From Symbiodinium natans (Eukaryota > Sar > Dinophyceae > Suessiales > Symbiodiniaceae): DNA of 60,000 bases. Shown here piece after piece: positions 50,804 through 59,690 of the stretch. A program made the position numbers and the translations under genes. The notes beneath the pieces are model-generated. The model made no database searches, was not told the origin of the DNA, and saw only the letters and a list, made by a program, of their open reading frames with translations. The DNA lies in the NCBI GenBank assembly GCA_905221605.1, contig CAJNDS010001669.1, forward strand, positions 492,001 through 552,000, in the 5' to 3' direction. Every line of letters starts with the position of its first letter. Position 1 is the stretch's first letter.

Positions 50804-51135
50804 TCCGTAGCCATGATGACGTCTCTGATTTTTCTGGCAACGAGAGCCCATCAAAACAGAAACGAGCAGATGAAGTGACTCCTGACCAGATGCTTGATGC
50901 CATGCTTGGCGAGCCGGCTACGAGGTCGGATGACAGAGAGCTGATTCCAGCATAGGTCTCTGGGTTGCAGGCTTCGTTTTCAGCTGGCTTTACAGAGATG
51001 AAGTCAATGATTGGGGGATGCAACACTCCAAAGCCCAGGGATCACTGTGACGGACCCATTTACGACAAGCTTGCGTTCGCCCAGCTCGGTCCAACTCGCG
51101 ACCCTGCACCAAAATCTACTATCAAGACTCTCTGA
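50804..51135 (+). pseudogene. broken ORF resembling a LINE ORF1
   Basis: One frame reads HDDVSDFSGNESPSKQKRAD, then EVTPDQMLDAMLGEP, a TAG at 50953-50955, then VSGLQASFSAGFTEMKSM and a terminal TGA at 51133-51135. The order (acidic, ESPxK basic patch, then a helix with Gln/Phe/Met heptads) parallels ORF1 of the intact LINE (ESPKRAKLG, then coiled coil), but the residues are not closely similar. The segment opens with TCCGTAGCCAT, which equals the first 11 bases of the spliced leader, though this may be chance. I call it a possible relic of a different LINE. Confidence 0.4.
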
Positions 51136-51366
51136 CGCTTTTCTGGACCCCGGAAGCCAAAACTACACCCTATATAAACCCTTTTTAGTGTCTCAAGCCC
51201 CTAAACCCTAAACCCTCAACCCTAAACCCTAACCCAAACCCCAAACCCCGAACCCAACGGCCGTGTGGGGCGGTCCTTTCTTGCCATCCAAGACTTCCAC
51301 CGGGTCCCCGGGCACGAAGCAGCCGAGCCCTCGTCCAAGCTTTGGGGAGAGACCAATGTGGCTTAG

Positions 51367-51548
51367 GGTAGGGTTTAGGGTTTAGGGTTTAGGGTTTAGG
51401 GTTTAGGGTTTAGGGTTTAGGGTTTAGGGTTTAGGGTTTAGGGTTTAGGGTTTAGGGTTTAGGGTTTAGGGTTTAGGGTTTAGGGTTTAGGGTTTAGGGT
51501 TTCGGGTTGAGGGTTGAGGGTTGAGGGTTTAGGGTTTAGGGTGTAGGG
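51367..51548 (+). repeat. long TTTAGGG tract, about 20 units plus TTGAGGG
   Basis: The longest perfect forward tract (to about 51500), then three TTGAGGG units and two more TTTAGGG. Confidence 0.96.
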
Positions 51549-51568
51549 CTTCATTGGCTGAAGGTTAT

Positions 51569-51668
51569 AAAGGCCGGTGGCCCCTTTATCTGCTACCCTT
51601 GTAGCTCCCCCAGACAAGCCCGATAAAACAGAAACCCTACTTAAAGAGACCACCAACCCATATAAGGT
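51569..51668 (+). repeat. dispersed repeat family E, copy 2
   Basis: AAAGGCCGGTGGCCCCTTTA to TACTTAAAGAGACCACCAAC; shorter than the copies at 19086 and 58857 because the middle is deleted. Confidence 0.8.
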
Positions 51669-51799
51669 TTAGCGGTTTGGGTCTTAGGTTTACGCAGCAG
51701 AGATCCCGATGCCCTTATTCAGGCTTTTGTAGGGCTTGGGCTTCGGCCCAATATTTCTAAACTGCAGCATGTACCTTCAAGAAATCTTCAAGTATAGAA

Positions 51800-51866
51800 T
51801 ATACATATATATATATATATTATTATATAGACATATTTATTTATATTATAATATATATATATATAT
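51800..51866. repeat. TA microsatellite
   Basis: ATATATATATATATTATTATA and similar; explains the Tyr/Ile-rich ORFs. Confidence 0.92.
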
Positions 51867-53190
51867 GAAAATCATACTCAGGAAGCAAAGCGCATTCCTT
51901 ATCGCAGGTGGACAGGCTCTCTTGCGGGGGTGGGGTGGATGTCTGCAAACGTTTCTGCACTTCAGGACTCCAATCTCGAAGGACACGGATCCGCCTGTGG
52001 TTGAGGGCTTAGGGCTTAATTTTAGGCCCACCTAGACCCGAAACCCCAAAACACCCCAAACACCCTAAACCCTAAACAAAGCCCCTCGACCTCAACGACC
52101 CAGGTCGTTCGCCCGCCTCCCACAGCTCGGAGGTCGGTAGCACCCAGATGGGCCCGTATTGGAGCACTTCTCTGGGACCCCTTGAAACCTCTGCTGGAAC
52201 CCCTCTTGGGACCCCCTTGGACCCCCCTGGGACGCCCTGGGACCCACCTAAGACGCGCCTGGGACCTCCTGAACACTGAGACCCCCTCCCCCTTCCCAAA
52301 CCTTGTGACCTTTCTGGGAGTCCCTGCACTGGAACCTTCCCCTTGGCTGCAAAGCGAATATTGGTGACGGAAAACGATTTCTTTCAAGTAAGCAATTGTT
52401 TTGAGTTTAAGCCTTTGAAGCCTGAACCCTAAAGGGAATAGGTTGGCTTTGCCGCCTTGGACGGCGTGGGGTGGGAGAATGGTTTTTTGATGGCCTTCCA
52501 CAATCGGGCCAGAGCTGCTCTTCGCACCTGACGAGGCTTTCGAGCCTCTGCTGCATCCTAACCTTCACAGCCTCTATGCCCATTTACAGCGAACCCTAAA
52601 CCCTTAACCCCAAACCCTAAACCCTAAACCCTAAACCCTAAACCCTTGCGGAGGCTTAAGGTCTTTTGAGGGCTTTTCTTGCGTCGCAACCATGCGGCTG
52701 GGATCGACCACCACCACCCAGGGCTCCGCAAAGGCGGCCTCGGTGGCGGCGGTGGCGGCGGCATCTACCTGGGAAGGGTTTCGGGTTGAGGGTTTAGGAC
52801 TTAGTGTTTGGGGCTTTGCGAAGCCTACGTGGGTTCAGGGTTTAAGGCTCTGTAGTGTCTATAGGTTTAGGGCTTGTAGGGCTTGTATCCTGCGAGACTG
52901 TAGAAAGGGTTCCTTGGGCTACCCCAAACTACTCCAAAGAGAAGATTTCACGGTAGGCATGTCAAGATTCTCTAAAGTGGGCCCTTTTGGGTCCGCTTCT
53001 TTTTTTTGGGGGTGGTGCAGTTTATATGGGCGAGCCCAAGAAAGGAGCCGAATTTAGAGACCTACGCATGCGATACTCATAGGGTCCATCTTCTGGGGAT
53101 CGGGACCTTAATTTAGTTAGGGTGTCCATGTATGACTCCAAGGTCAGATACTGAAGCATCCGAAGCCATAGCCCTGAACCCCTTTGGCAC
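51867..53190. other. spacer, no gene recognised
   Basis: 52180-52275 has imperfect GGGACCCCCTTGGACCC repeats. 52591-52647 is CCCTAAA. 52692-52770 has GGCGGC triplets. ORFs on both strands around 52022-52501 and 52692-53057 carry no identifiable domain. Confidence 0.4.
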
Positions 53191-53782
53191 CCTAAACCCT
53201 AAACCCTAAATCCTCAGCCCTAAACCCTTAAAACCCGTTTGCCCCAGGTCTCCAAACCCAAGCCCAGGCAGCCATTCCTGCAGAAGCCCCACTTCGAATT
53301 GTCCGCGACGTAGCAAGTATCGGGGGTTGGTTTAGGGTTTAGGGTTTAGGGTTTAGGGTTTAGGGGGTGTAGGGATTTAAGGAATAGGCCCTCAACTTAT
53401 ACAGGGATCGGCGTGACGACTCTCAAAGGGCGTAGGCCTTGCGGATTTTATTGCTGCCTTCCTTCCTAGCAGCTGAGTTCCCACCCTAAGCCCTAAATCC
53501 AAAAAAACCTTGACGCCGTGAACCCTCTAAGCCTCTAAGTCCCTAAACCCTAAACCCTAAACCCTGAACCTTAAACCCTAAACCTTAAACCCTAAACCCT
53601 AAACCCTAAACCACCGAAACATACAAACCCACTGGAAGCCTGACTCTGGTTGGGGACCGGGCCAAAGAGGGGTTTAAGGTTTAGGGTTTAGGGTTTAGGG
53701 TTTAGGGAAGACTTGGAGGGTCGGGTAAGATAGCTACAAAGTGGAGGAAGAAGAGGCCGAGCGGGGGTTCTCCTACCCCACA
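53191..53782. repeat. mosaic of telomere-type tracts and spacer
   Basis: 53190-53230 (-), 53331-53365 (+), 53540-53612 (-) and 53671-53707 (+), with unique sequence between. Confidence 0.75.
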
Positions 53783-53893
53783 ACCAGTAGTTGCTTAAGA
53801 ACCCCCTCCCCCAAAAAAAAATCTGATTCTTCCTTATTCGGGGTAACATAGGGATTGTTATGTTTTTTCTTTTGGGGTTCTGAATCAAACAGA
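53783..53893 (+). mobile_element. MITE family C copy
   Basis: CAGTAGTTGCTTAAGAACCCC at the left and TTTGGGGTTCTGAATCAAAC at the right; interior CTTCCTTATTCGGGGTAACA. Confidence 0.65.
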
Positions 53894-54305
53894 AGACAAG
53901 CCGCCGCAAACCACATTCTGGCTAACGAAGGTCATTTCCCAGTTCATCATACGCACACACCCTGACCCCCAACCTACGCTTTTGCCACCATTCTAAAACA
54001 GCGTCCTAAGATTTAAGACCCGCCTCGCACCACAGACCCTAAATCAGAACCAACAACCAAAACCCCAACCATCTCGATTCTTTTACCCAGGTTATGCTAT
54101 CCCCCATGTCCGCGAGGGGGGGGGGGGGTTGAAAAGTGCAATCCGCATTTTCGGACGTCGTTTCAGCATGCCTCGACGGAAAAATGCAATTGAGAACTTC
54201 CCAACGTCAGAGGGTGAAAATGGGTGAAAGTGCTACAGCCAGCATGTCGGCACGGCCCAGCCTTGACTTGCTTCCAAGATGAAATATTCTCTTGTTTCCT
54301 CGCGC

Positions 54306-54337
54306 GGTTCAATTCGCAACCAGTTGCGGATTGAACC
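54306..54337. repeat. hairpin 1 (GGTTCAATTCGCAAC type)
   Basis: GGTTCAATTCGCAACC meets AGTTGCGGATTGAACC, an almost loopless near-palindrome. The outer stem uses GCGC-type bases. Confidence 0.9.
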
Positions 54338-54392
54338 TTGCGCACGCCCCATCATTTCCAACATGAGTTCTTCTCTTGTTTATGCATGTTTC

Positions 54393-54438
54393 TGCACAGG
54401 GTTCAATTCGCAACCAGTTGCGGATTGAACCTTGTGCA
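54393..54438. repeat. hairpin 2, same core as hairpin 1
   Basis: The core is identical to hairpin 1. The outer stem is TGCACA with TGTGCA, extending the stem to about 22 bp. One outer pair that is G-C in hairpin 1 is A-T here, a paired change. Confidence 0.9.
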
Positions 54439-54540
54439 AATTCGTTTAAGGCAGTTATGTGACAGCTTTCAAGTTCCAGACCAGCAAAAGCCCAGTGGAT
54501 GCTTCAGTGACATTTGATCTCCATTTTTGAGGCCAACAAG

Positions 54541-54573
54541 TTTTGGCTTAAGTCCGGCGGACTTAAGCCAAAA
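54541..54573. repeat. hairpin 3 (GGCTTAAGTCC type), perfect 15-bp stem
   Basis: TTTTGGCTTAAGTCC, loop GGC, then the exact inverse. Confidence 0.95.
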
Positions 54574-54660
54574 GACGTGCCGCACGTATGTTTGCCAGCC
54601 AATTTGATGGTGATATGTCTAGCAAATTGATGCCCCCCATGGACGTGCACCACCTCCGGA

Positions 54661-54685
54661 GGCTTAAGTCCGCCGGACTTAAGCC
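54661..54685. repeat. hairpin 4 (GGCTTAAGTCC type)
   Basis: 11-bp perfect stem, loop GCC. A 10-bp palindrome CCTCCGGAGG (about 54653-54662) abuts it. Confidence 0.93.
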
Positions 54686-54720
54686 CAAACCAGAACGCCA
54701 ACATAAAGACACAATTTCCG

Positions 54721-54752
54721 TGGGGATGTAAGTCCAGTGGACTTAAGCCCCA
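54721..54752. repeat. hairpin 5 (TAAGTCC type)
   Basis: TGGGGATGTAAGTCC, loop AGT, GGACTTAAGCCCCA. The inner and outer stems pair with a small mismatch between. Confidence 0.88.
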
Positions 54753-54801
54753 GAAACTTTCCCAAATACATGCAAGCAGCGCAATCATTATTTGCAGTGG
54801 G

Positions 54802-54826
54802 GGCTTAAGTCCAGCGGACTTAAGCC
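54802..54826. repeat. hairpin 6 (GGCTTAAGTCC type)
   Basis: 11-bp perfect stem, loop AGC. Confidence 0.93.
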
Positions 54827-54854
54827 AAAAAAGGCAAAACAAATTCAGAGACAA

Positions 54855-54867
54855 AGTCCCGTGGACT
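54855..54867. repeat. hairpin 7, decayed
   Basis: AGTCC, loop CGT, GGACT. The outer stem is lost. Confidence 0.7.
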
Positions 54868-54884
54868 AAGGCCCTAAAAACAAT

Positions 54885-55313
54885 GTGTTTCAACCGTCCC
54901 TCGCAAAAGTGGCCCAATCAGATTTGCTGTGCTCATCATCTTGCCCGGGCCAGAAGGCTAATGTCATGGAGACCCATATGGCTGGCACCATCAAGGAGAC
55001 ATGGCCTTTGATGGACTTGCTGCTCAATGCAAAATCCTTGAAGAGTGATCCTGCAACCATGACACATTGGACCTACATGGCAGGCTTTGCAGCACAGAGC
55101 CAGGCACGTCGCCCCATGTGCATTGCATTTAACACCCCCCCCCCCCTCCTCCCCCCCCCCCCCTCCCTCCTCCCCCCCCCCCCCCCGTTTGCAATTTGCA
55201 TTATCGACCCCCCCCCCCCCCCCCCAAACAAGGGGAAGCAGGATGGGGGATGTTATGCTCACCCATTCTACACCGAATATCCTAACCCGAACTGGGAAAT
55301 TACTCCCCAATAG
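54885..55313 (+). other. unrecognised ORF next to the hairpin array
   Basis: The frame is open for 142 codons; residues 1-85 (MFQPSLAKVAQSDLLCSSSC...) look like ordinary protein, then it enters a poly-C stretch coding prolines. No domain is recognised. The minus strand is also open through the hairpins (54504-54917), where each hairpin codes LKSGGLKPP- or LSPPDLS-like peptides, a consequence of the palindromes. Neither is proved to be a gene. Confidence 0.3.
55133..55225. repeat. poly-C tract
   Basis: Four C runs with CTCC interruptions. Length is unreliable. Confidence 0.92.
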
Positions 55314-55675
55314 AAAAAACAGACTTAAACCGTGAACTCGGAAATGACGCCCGCGTCGGATTTTACTAACATCAATTTGTTCAATGCTGTTAATTAGGCT
55401 TATCCGTTCATTGTTGTATGAAGGTGTGCCATTTCCTTCGGCTGTTTGTTTTCGACTTTCTTTGATTCCTGCCTTCTCAGAATGTCTAATGTCCTCGCAT
55501 CCACAAGTTCAACAAACATGTTTCCATCTCTTACATTAGGGTTTGGGGTTTAGGGTTTAGGGTTTTGCAGTTGTTTTCAATATATGGCACACCAGTTGAG
55601 GCGTCCAAAACTTTATCAAGTTTAGGTCCGGTCTTTTATTGATTTTAGTTATTTCCAGAAGCTTCGATCATTCAT

Positions 55676-55774
55676 CTGGGTCCTTGTTGGGGTTACATTA
55701 AAAGTTATCACTGTTAATCCTTATTGGGTGTTTATCATAACAAGAATGCAAAAGTAAAGCCAACAAGGACCCAG
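55676..55774. mobile_element. hairpin MITE-like element related to family G
   Basis: CTGGGTCCTTGTTGG at the left and CCAACAAGGACCCAG at the right form a perfect 15-bp inverted repeat; inner arms TTACATTAAAAG and GCAAAAGTAAAG are weaker. TTGGGGTTACATTAAAA resembles the left part of family G. Confidence 0.78.
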
Positions 55775-55996
55775 TAATGTATAAGTCCCTACTTCTTTAA
55801 ATGGTGTTTGCAAAATATGGGTTTGTTGAATACAACGTTCAATATGCTCTCGTGCGCCATCGTATTTAATCTCATAACATTCTACTGTCGCTTTCTTCGG
55901 AAATTTAATATCTCTGTTGTTGAGTTTATTAGCATAAACATTTCTCGTCTTGGCATTGAGCTGGCGCGAACAACCAAGCGGAAGCAATGTTGCCAT
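55775..55996 (-). other. AT-richer ORF fragment, unrecognised
   Basis: Minus strand from ATG at 55996: MATLLPLGCSRQLNAKTRNV...KFPKKATVECYEIKYDGARE... The composition (Lys, Asn, Ile, Tyr) is unlike other frames here and looks protein-like. The frame then runs into the MITE at 55676-55774 and stops at 55721. It could be a fragment of a captured gene. I do not recognise the family. Confidence 0.35.
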
Positions 55997-56146
55997 AAGC
56001 CTAGTACCCTAAACCCTAAACCCTAAACCAAACATCAGTATCAGCTAAGATTTATCTCTCAATTTCTTACTGCGCTATCAATATCAGATATTCAGCGGCG
56101 TTGTCCCTTTTGTGGTTGTATTTGTTAGGCTCGTCCACCTGGTAGC

Positions 56147-56305
56147 CCTAAACCCTAAACCCCTAAACCCCTAAACCCCTAAACCCCTAAACCCCTAAAC
56201 CCCTAAACCCCTAAACCCCTAAACCCCTAAACCCCTAAACCCTAAACCTTAAACCCCTAAACCCTAAACCCTCAACCCCTCAACCCGTAAACCCGAAACC
56301 CTCAA
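56147..56305 (-). repeat. eight-base tract (CCCCTAAA)n
   Basis: About 11 consecutive CCCCTAAA units, then CCCTAAA, CCCTCAA and CCCGAAA variants. Confidence 0.95.
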
Positions 56306-56385
56306 GGAGACCCCAGCCTTGGCCGGGTCGGCTCGCAAGCTCCGGGGGCTCTGACCTCCTCGCACATCGGCTTCTTCGGGGTGTT

Positions 56386-56505
56386 CAGGGTTTAGGGTTT
56401 AGGGCTTGGGGCTTAGGGTTTTAGGGCTTGGGGTTTAGGGTTTAGGGTTTAGGGTTTGGGGTTTAGGGATTAGGGTTTAGGGTTTGGGGTTTAGGGTTTA
56501 GGAGG
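56386..56505 (+). repeat. TTTAGGG/TTTGGGG tract
   Basis: About 16 units of mixed type; opposite orientation to the tract ending at 56305. Confidence 0.92.
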
Positions 56506-57109
56506 GGCTTGTCAGGATTTGGAGGGGTTTATGGGTGTTTTTGTTTGTATTTGGAAGGGTTTTGAGGGGCTTGTAGTAGGGATATACGAAGGGGTTCATC
56601 AGGATTTGTAGGGGGTTGTTGGGGGGTTGCGCGCAGCTCGTGTTTTCACACTAAACGAACAATAGTTCAATAGAGTGCTGGAAGGAGTTGAGTGAAAAAT
56701 GAGAAGGGGGGTCCTAGCAACATCATCCCAAGCAACATCTCCACAAAAGCGTTCAAAGAAATCATGAAGGACCTGATCGAAGGGATCAAAGGAATCACAA
56801 AAACTGTTTCGCAACAAACGTCGTTACTGCCACACCACGCGGAAAGGCATTTGTTGGGGCCATGGTTGGTGGCAGGCCCCATTTTTCTGGCAGCAACGTG
56901 AAGAAGTCTCTGCTTCGTGCCGGCGTCCCCGGTTCAGTACCTTCATGAGCGATCATGTGAGGAAGCGCTTGGCGTCTGTGAAGCGGGCTGTCTTGTTGAT
57001 CCATGCTGGCTTGCTTCTGCCAGCTGGGGGGGGGGGGGCTTGTGTGATGCTGCTTGCCTTTGTATCCAAGATAGGAGGCTGACAAATTGCTCTCCCCTGG
57101 CCGCGCAAG
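56506..57109. other. spacer, no gene recognised
   Basis: GAGGGGTTTATGGGTGTTTT-like decayed repeats lead into unique sequence. Overlapping ORFs (56692-56901 plus, 56599-57085 minus) show no domain. Confidence 0.4.
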
Positions 57110-57170
57110 GGTTTAGGGTTTAGGGTTCAGGGTTCAGGGTTCAGGGTTCAGGGTTTAGGGTTTAGGGCTA
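57110..57170 (+). repeat. TTTAGGG tract with four TTCAGGG units
   Basis: Consecutive TTCAGGG variants in the middle. Confidence 0.92.
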
Positions 57171-57315
57171 GGGACCTAAACCCCAACTCCCAAACCCTGG
57201 GTCCTTGCAGGTGGGACCACAAGGAGCCGAGGGCTCTGCCAGTTCCTGCAAGCACGAGGCGGCCGCCGAAGAGGCCTGCCTGAGTCGGGGCCCCAAGGAG
57301 TCCAAAAAACTCCCT

Positions 57316-57380
57316 TTAGGGTTTAGGGTTTAGGGTTTAGGGTTTAGGGTCTAGGGTCTAGGGTCTAGGGTCTAGGGTTT
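57316..57380 (+). repeat. TTTAGGG tract with four TCTAGGG units
   Basis: The variant run at the downstream end is again a local amplification. A family H-like CCCCAAAGAGCCCAAAACCC follows at 57384. Confidence 0.92.
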
Positions 57381-57477
57381 AGAGCCCCAAAGAGCCCAAA
57401 ACCCCCGAATTCAGCAATATCCCTTAGATCAGACGACGGACCCCCTGCCCGTAGTTCAAGTCATGTTCCTGAACTTA

Positions 57478-57557
57478 GTTGTCCAGTAGCCTGGGGGAAC
57501 TAAAGGCTAACCTTTGGGATTATAAGGGGATTCTACTACCCCAAAAAGGTTCCCACT
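57478..57557 (+). repeat. dispersed repeat, copy 2 (GTCCAGTAGCCTGGGGGAA)
   Basis: Same element as 37636-37695; here its 3' part AAAAAGGTTCCCAC borders the CTA microsatellite. Confidence 0.75.
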
Positions 57558-57650
<93 letters not shown>

Positions 57651-57700
57651 ACTACTACTAACGACTACTACTACTACTAACTACTACTACTAACTACTAC

Positions 57701-57799
<99 letters not shown>
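57558..57799. repeat. (CTA)n microsatellite, about 80 triplets
   Basis: About 240 bp of CTA with a few AACTACTA and CCTA interruptions between 57649 and 57705. It produces poly-Thr and poly-Ser ORFs that are not genes. Confidence 0.97.
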
Positions 57800-58044
57800 G
57801 GATTAAGGTCTTTGCGAGGTAGGGCTTCAGGCATCGCATTTGGTGTGTGAAGCTTCAGGGTTGGTGCTCCATCTGAGGAAGAGGTCTTCGGGTTTAGGGT
57901 GTAGGGTCCCCGCATGTTGGTTTAGGGTTTAGCACACTTCTCGATTTGTGCGTTTAGGATTTGGGGTTTAGGGCTGGGGCTGCAGGTTTCTGAAAGGGTC
58001 TTTCACAAGAGACTTGCTAAGCCGAAAACCTCAACCTGCTTCCC

Positions 58045-58138
58045 CTAAACCCTAAACCCTAAACCCTAAACCCTAAACCCTAAACCCTGCCTAAACCCTA
58101 AACCCTAAACGCTAAACCCTACCCCCTAAACCCTAAAC
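58045..58138 (-). repeat. CCCTAAA tract
   Basis: About 12 units with a CCCTGCCTAAA break. Confidence 0.93.
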
Positions 58139-58225
58139 CTACTTCCCCAGTGCGGTCCCAAGAGCATGGCCGCCGACCTTCATCAGCTCACCTGCTTCAG
58201 GGGGGCTAGGGACTCTTGGGGTTTT

Positions 58226-58425
58226 TAGGGTTTAGGGTTTAAGGTTGAGGGTTAAGGGTTGAGGGTTGAGGGTTTAGGGTTCGGGCGCAAAAAAGCGAAG
58301 GAAGAGAAAGCCTAAATCCTAGACCTAAGAAACCCTTTTTTGGAACGAGGTCTCTCTCAAGTGCCCTAACCCTAAACCCTAAACCCTAAACCCTGAACCC
58401 TAAACCCTAAACCCGAAACCCTAAT
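58226..58425. repeat. forward tract, spacer, reverse tract
   Basis: TTTAGGG/TTGAGGG (58226-58285) and CCCTAAA (58365-58425) separated by unique sequence. Confidence 0.85.
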
Positions 58426-58489
58426 AAACCCGAAGCGAACCACAGAGCCTTCAACATTGTGCAGCCCGTCGGCGGTCTCAAACCCGAGC

Positions 58490-58690
58490 TGGAGGTTCAT
58501 GGGCAATTCTAAGTGGGTTTTGAGGACCCTGAAAAGGGTTTAGGGCTCAGGTTTAGGGTTTAGGGATAGGGTTTAGGGTTTCGGGTTTCTGCTTCAGGGC
58601 TTGCTTGCAGCTCATGAGTAGTTAGAAGGTTTTAAGTGTAGTTAATTGTATCTCGGCTTAGAACTACCCATGAAAAGCTTCAACTACACC
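58490..58690. mobile_element. MITE A-like relic with telomere-type insert
   Basis: CTGGAGGTTCATGGGCAATT at the left and AGAACTACCCATGAAAAGCTTC at the right, with TTTAGGG units (58537-58590) inside. Confidence 0.55.
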
Positions 58691-58856
58691 CGAAACCTCA
58701 GCCGACGTCCTTCCTGCTTGTACGCCAGGAGACCTACATAGAGGCCAAGCCCTAAACCCTAACCAATATCTCTTCAGTAAGGAATGTACCCTAAACCATC
58801 TAATTCCCTCATTCCCTGCTAGGAACCAGTAGGTCAACCCTCAACCCCAAACATTG

Positions 58857-58998
58857 CAAAGGCCGGCGGCCTCTATCTGTTCCCTTATACCTTAACAGCC
58901 TTAACATAGCCCCTAGATGCCCTAAGAAGAACCCCAAATAGATGCCCCAAAAAACAGAAACCCTACTTAACTTAAAGAGACCACCAGCCCATATAAAC
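58857..58998 (+). repeat. dispersed repeat family E, copy 3
   Basis: AAAGGCCGGCGGCCTCTATC to AAAGAGACCACCAGCCCATA. Confidence 0.8.
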
Positions 58999-59102
58999 CA
59001 AACACGTTTAACCTTTTGAGTCCACGTCACAGGTGCACACCAGGAGCTGAGTTGATGCTAGAGCTGGTAGCTCCTTGACCTGGGAGAGCATGCCGGTGAT
59101 GG

Positions 59103-59160
59103 GGTTTAGGGTTTGGGGTTTGGGGTTTGGGGTTTGGGGTTTAGGGTTTAGGGTTTGGGG
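59103..59160 (+). repeat. TTTGGGG/TTTAGGG tract
   Basis: About eight units, four of them TTTGGGG. Confidence 0.92.
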
Positions 59161-59172
59161 GGGAGAGGGGGG

Positions 59173-59275
59173 TACTTGGAGGCTCATGGGTAGTGAGAAG
59201 TGGGTTAGAAGGCGCAAAATAGGGTTCGAAGTATGCAAGCCAAACATATAACCCATTCAGAACCTGGTCATGGTT
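59173..59275 (+). mobile_element. MITE A copy with decayed right end
   Basis: TACTTGGAGGCTCATGGGTA at the left; CAGAACCTGGTCATGG at about 59258 may be the rest of the right end. Confidence 0.5.
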
Positions 59276-59339
59276 TAGCCCCCCCACCCCCCCAATGTGT
59301 AGGGTTTTTTGCCACACGCCAAGCAGACAAGCCACACTG

Positions 59340-59690
59340 CAGGGTTTAGGGGTTAAGGTCGAGGGTTTAGGTTTAGGGGCGGTCTTTGGGGCTCCTTAAT
59401 TATACGGGTAGTTCTCTAAATTATGGTGCCTTTTGGGGGGGGTGGGGGGCGGGTGGTGGGGGGGGGGGGGTCCTTTTTGAGAAGGTGCCGTATCATATGG
59501 GGGAGGGTACCCTAACTTAGACGCATACAAGGGAGTGCGCCACACCTAGTTGCGGAGTACCTTGGTCCAGAAAAAAGGTTAACTTTGCCATTTTGGTAGG
59601 ATTGTAGGATTATGTTTACCCTTTTGGGTAGGGTTACCTACTCAGCTACGAAGTATATATTGAGGAGAAAGGGGTACCCCCCCCCCCACC
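59340..59690. other. spacer with long G/C runs
   Basis: G runs at 59434-59471 and a C run at 59677-59688. No gene. Confidence 0.5.

Larger units (their letters stand above)
53910..55535. other. 1.6-kb block without telomere-type repeats, containing a hairpin array
   Basis: No TTTAGGG or CCCTAAA run occurs here, unlike nearly all of the rest of the window outside the LINE. It contains seven hairpins (54306-54867), a weak plus-strand ORF and poly-C runs. It may be a single inserted unit of unknown type; I cannot define its ends. Confidence 0.5.

Noticed and set aside
54541-54867. CRISPR array
   Set aside because: The repeats are palindromic units of varying loop and flank with irregular 47-116 bp spacing, no constant direct repeat, and the context is eukaryotic.
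57479-57915. Poly-Thr and poly-Ser ORFs
   Set aside because: They are read-outs of the CTA microsatellite.
59581-59600. Second spliced-leader relic (GCCATTTTGG)
   Set aside because: Only nine leader bases match and neither the CCGTAG start nor the CTCAAG end is present.
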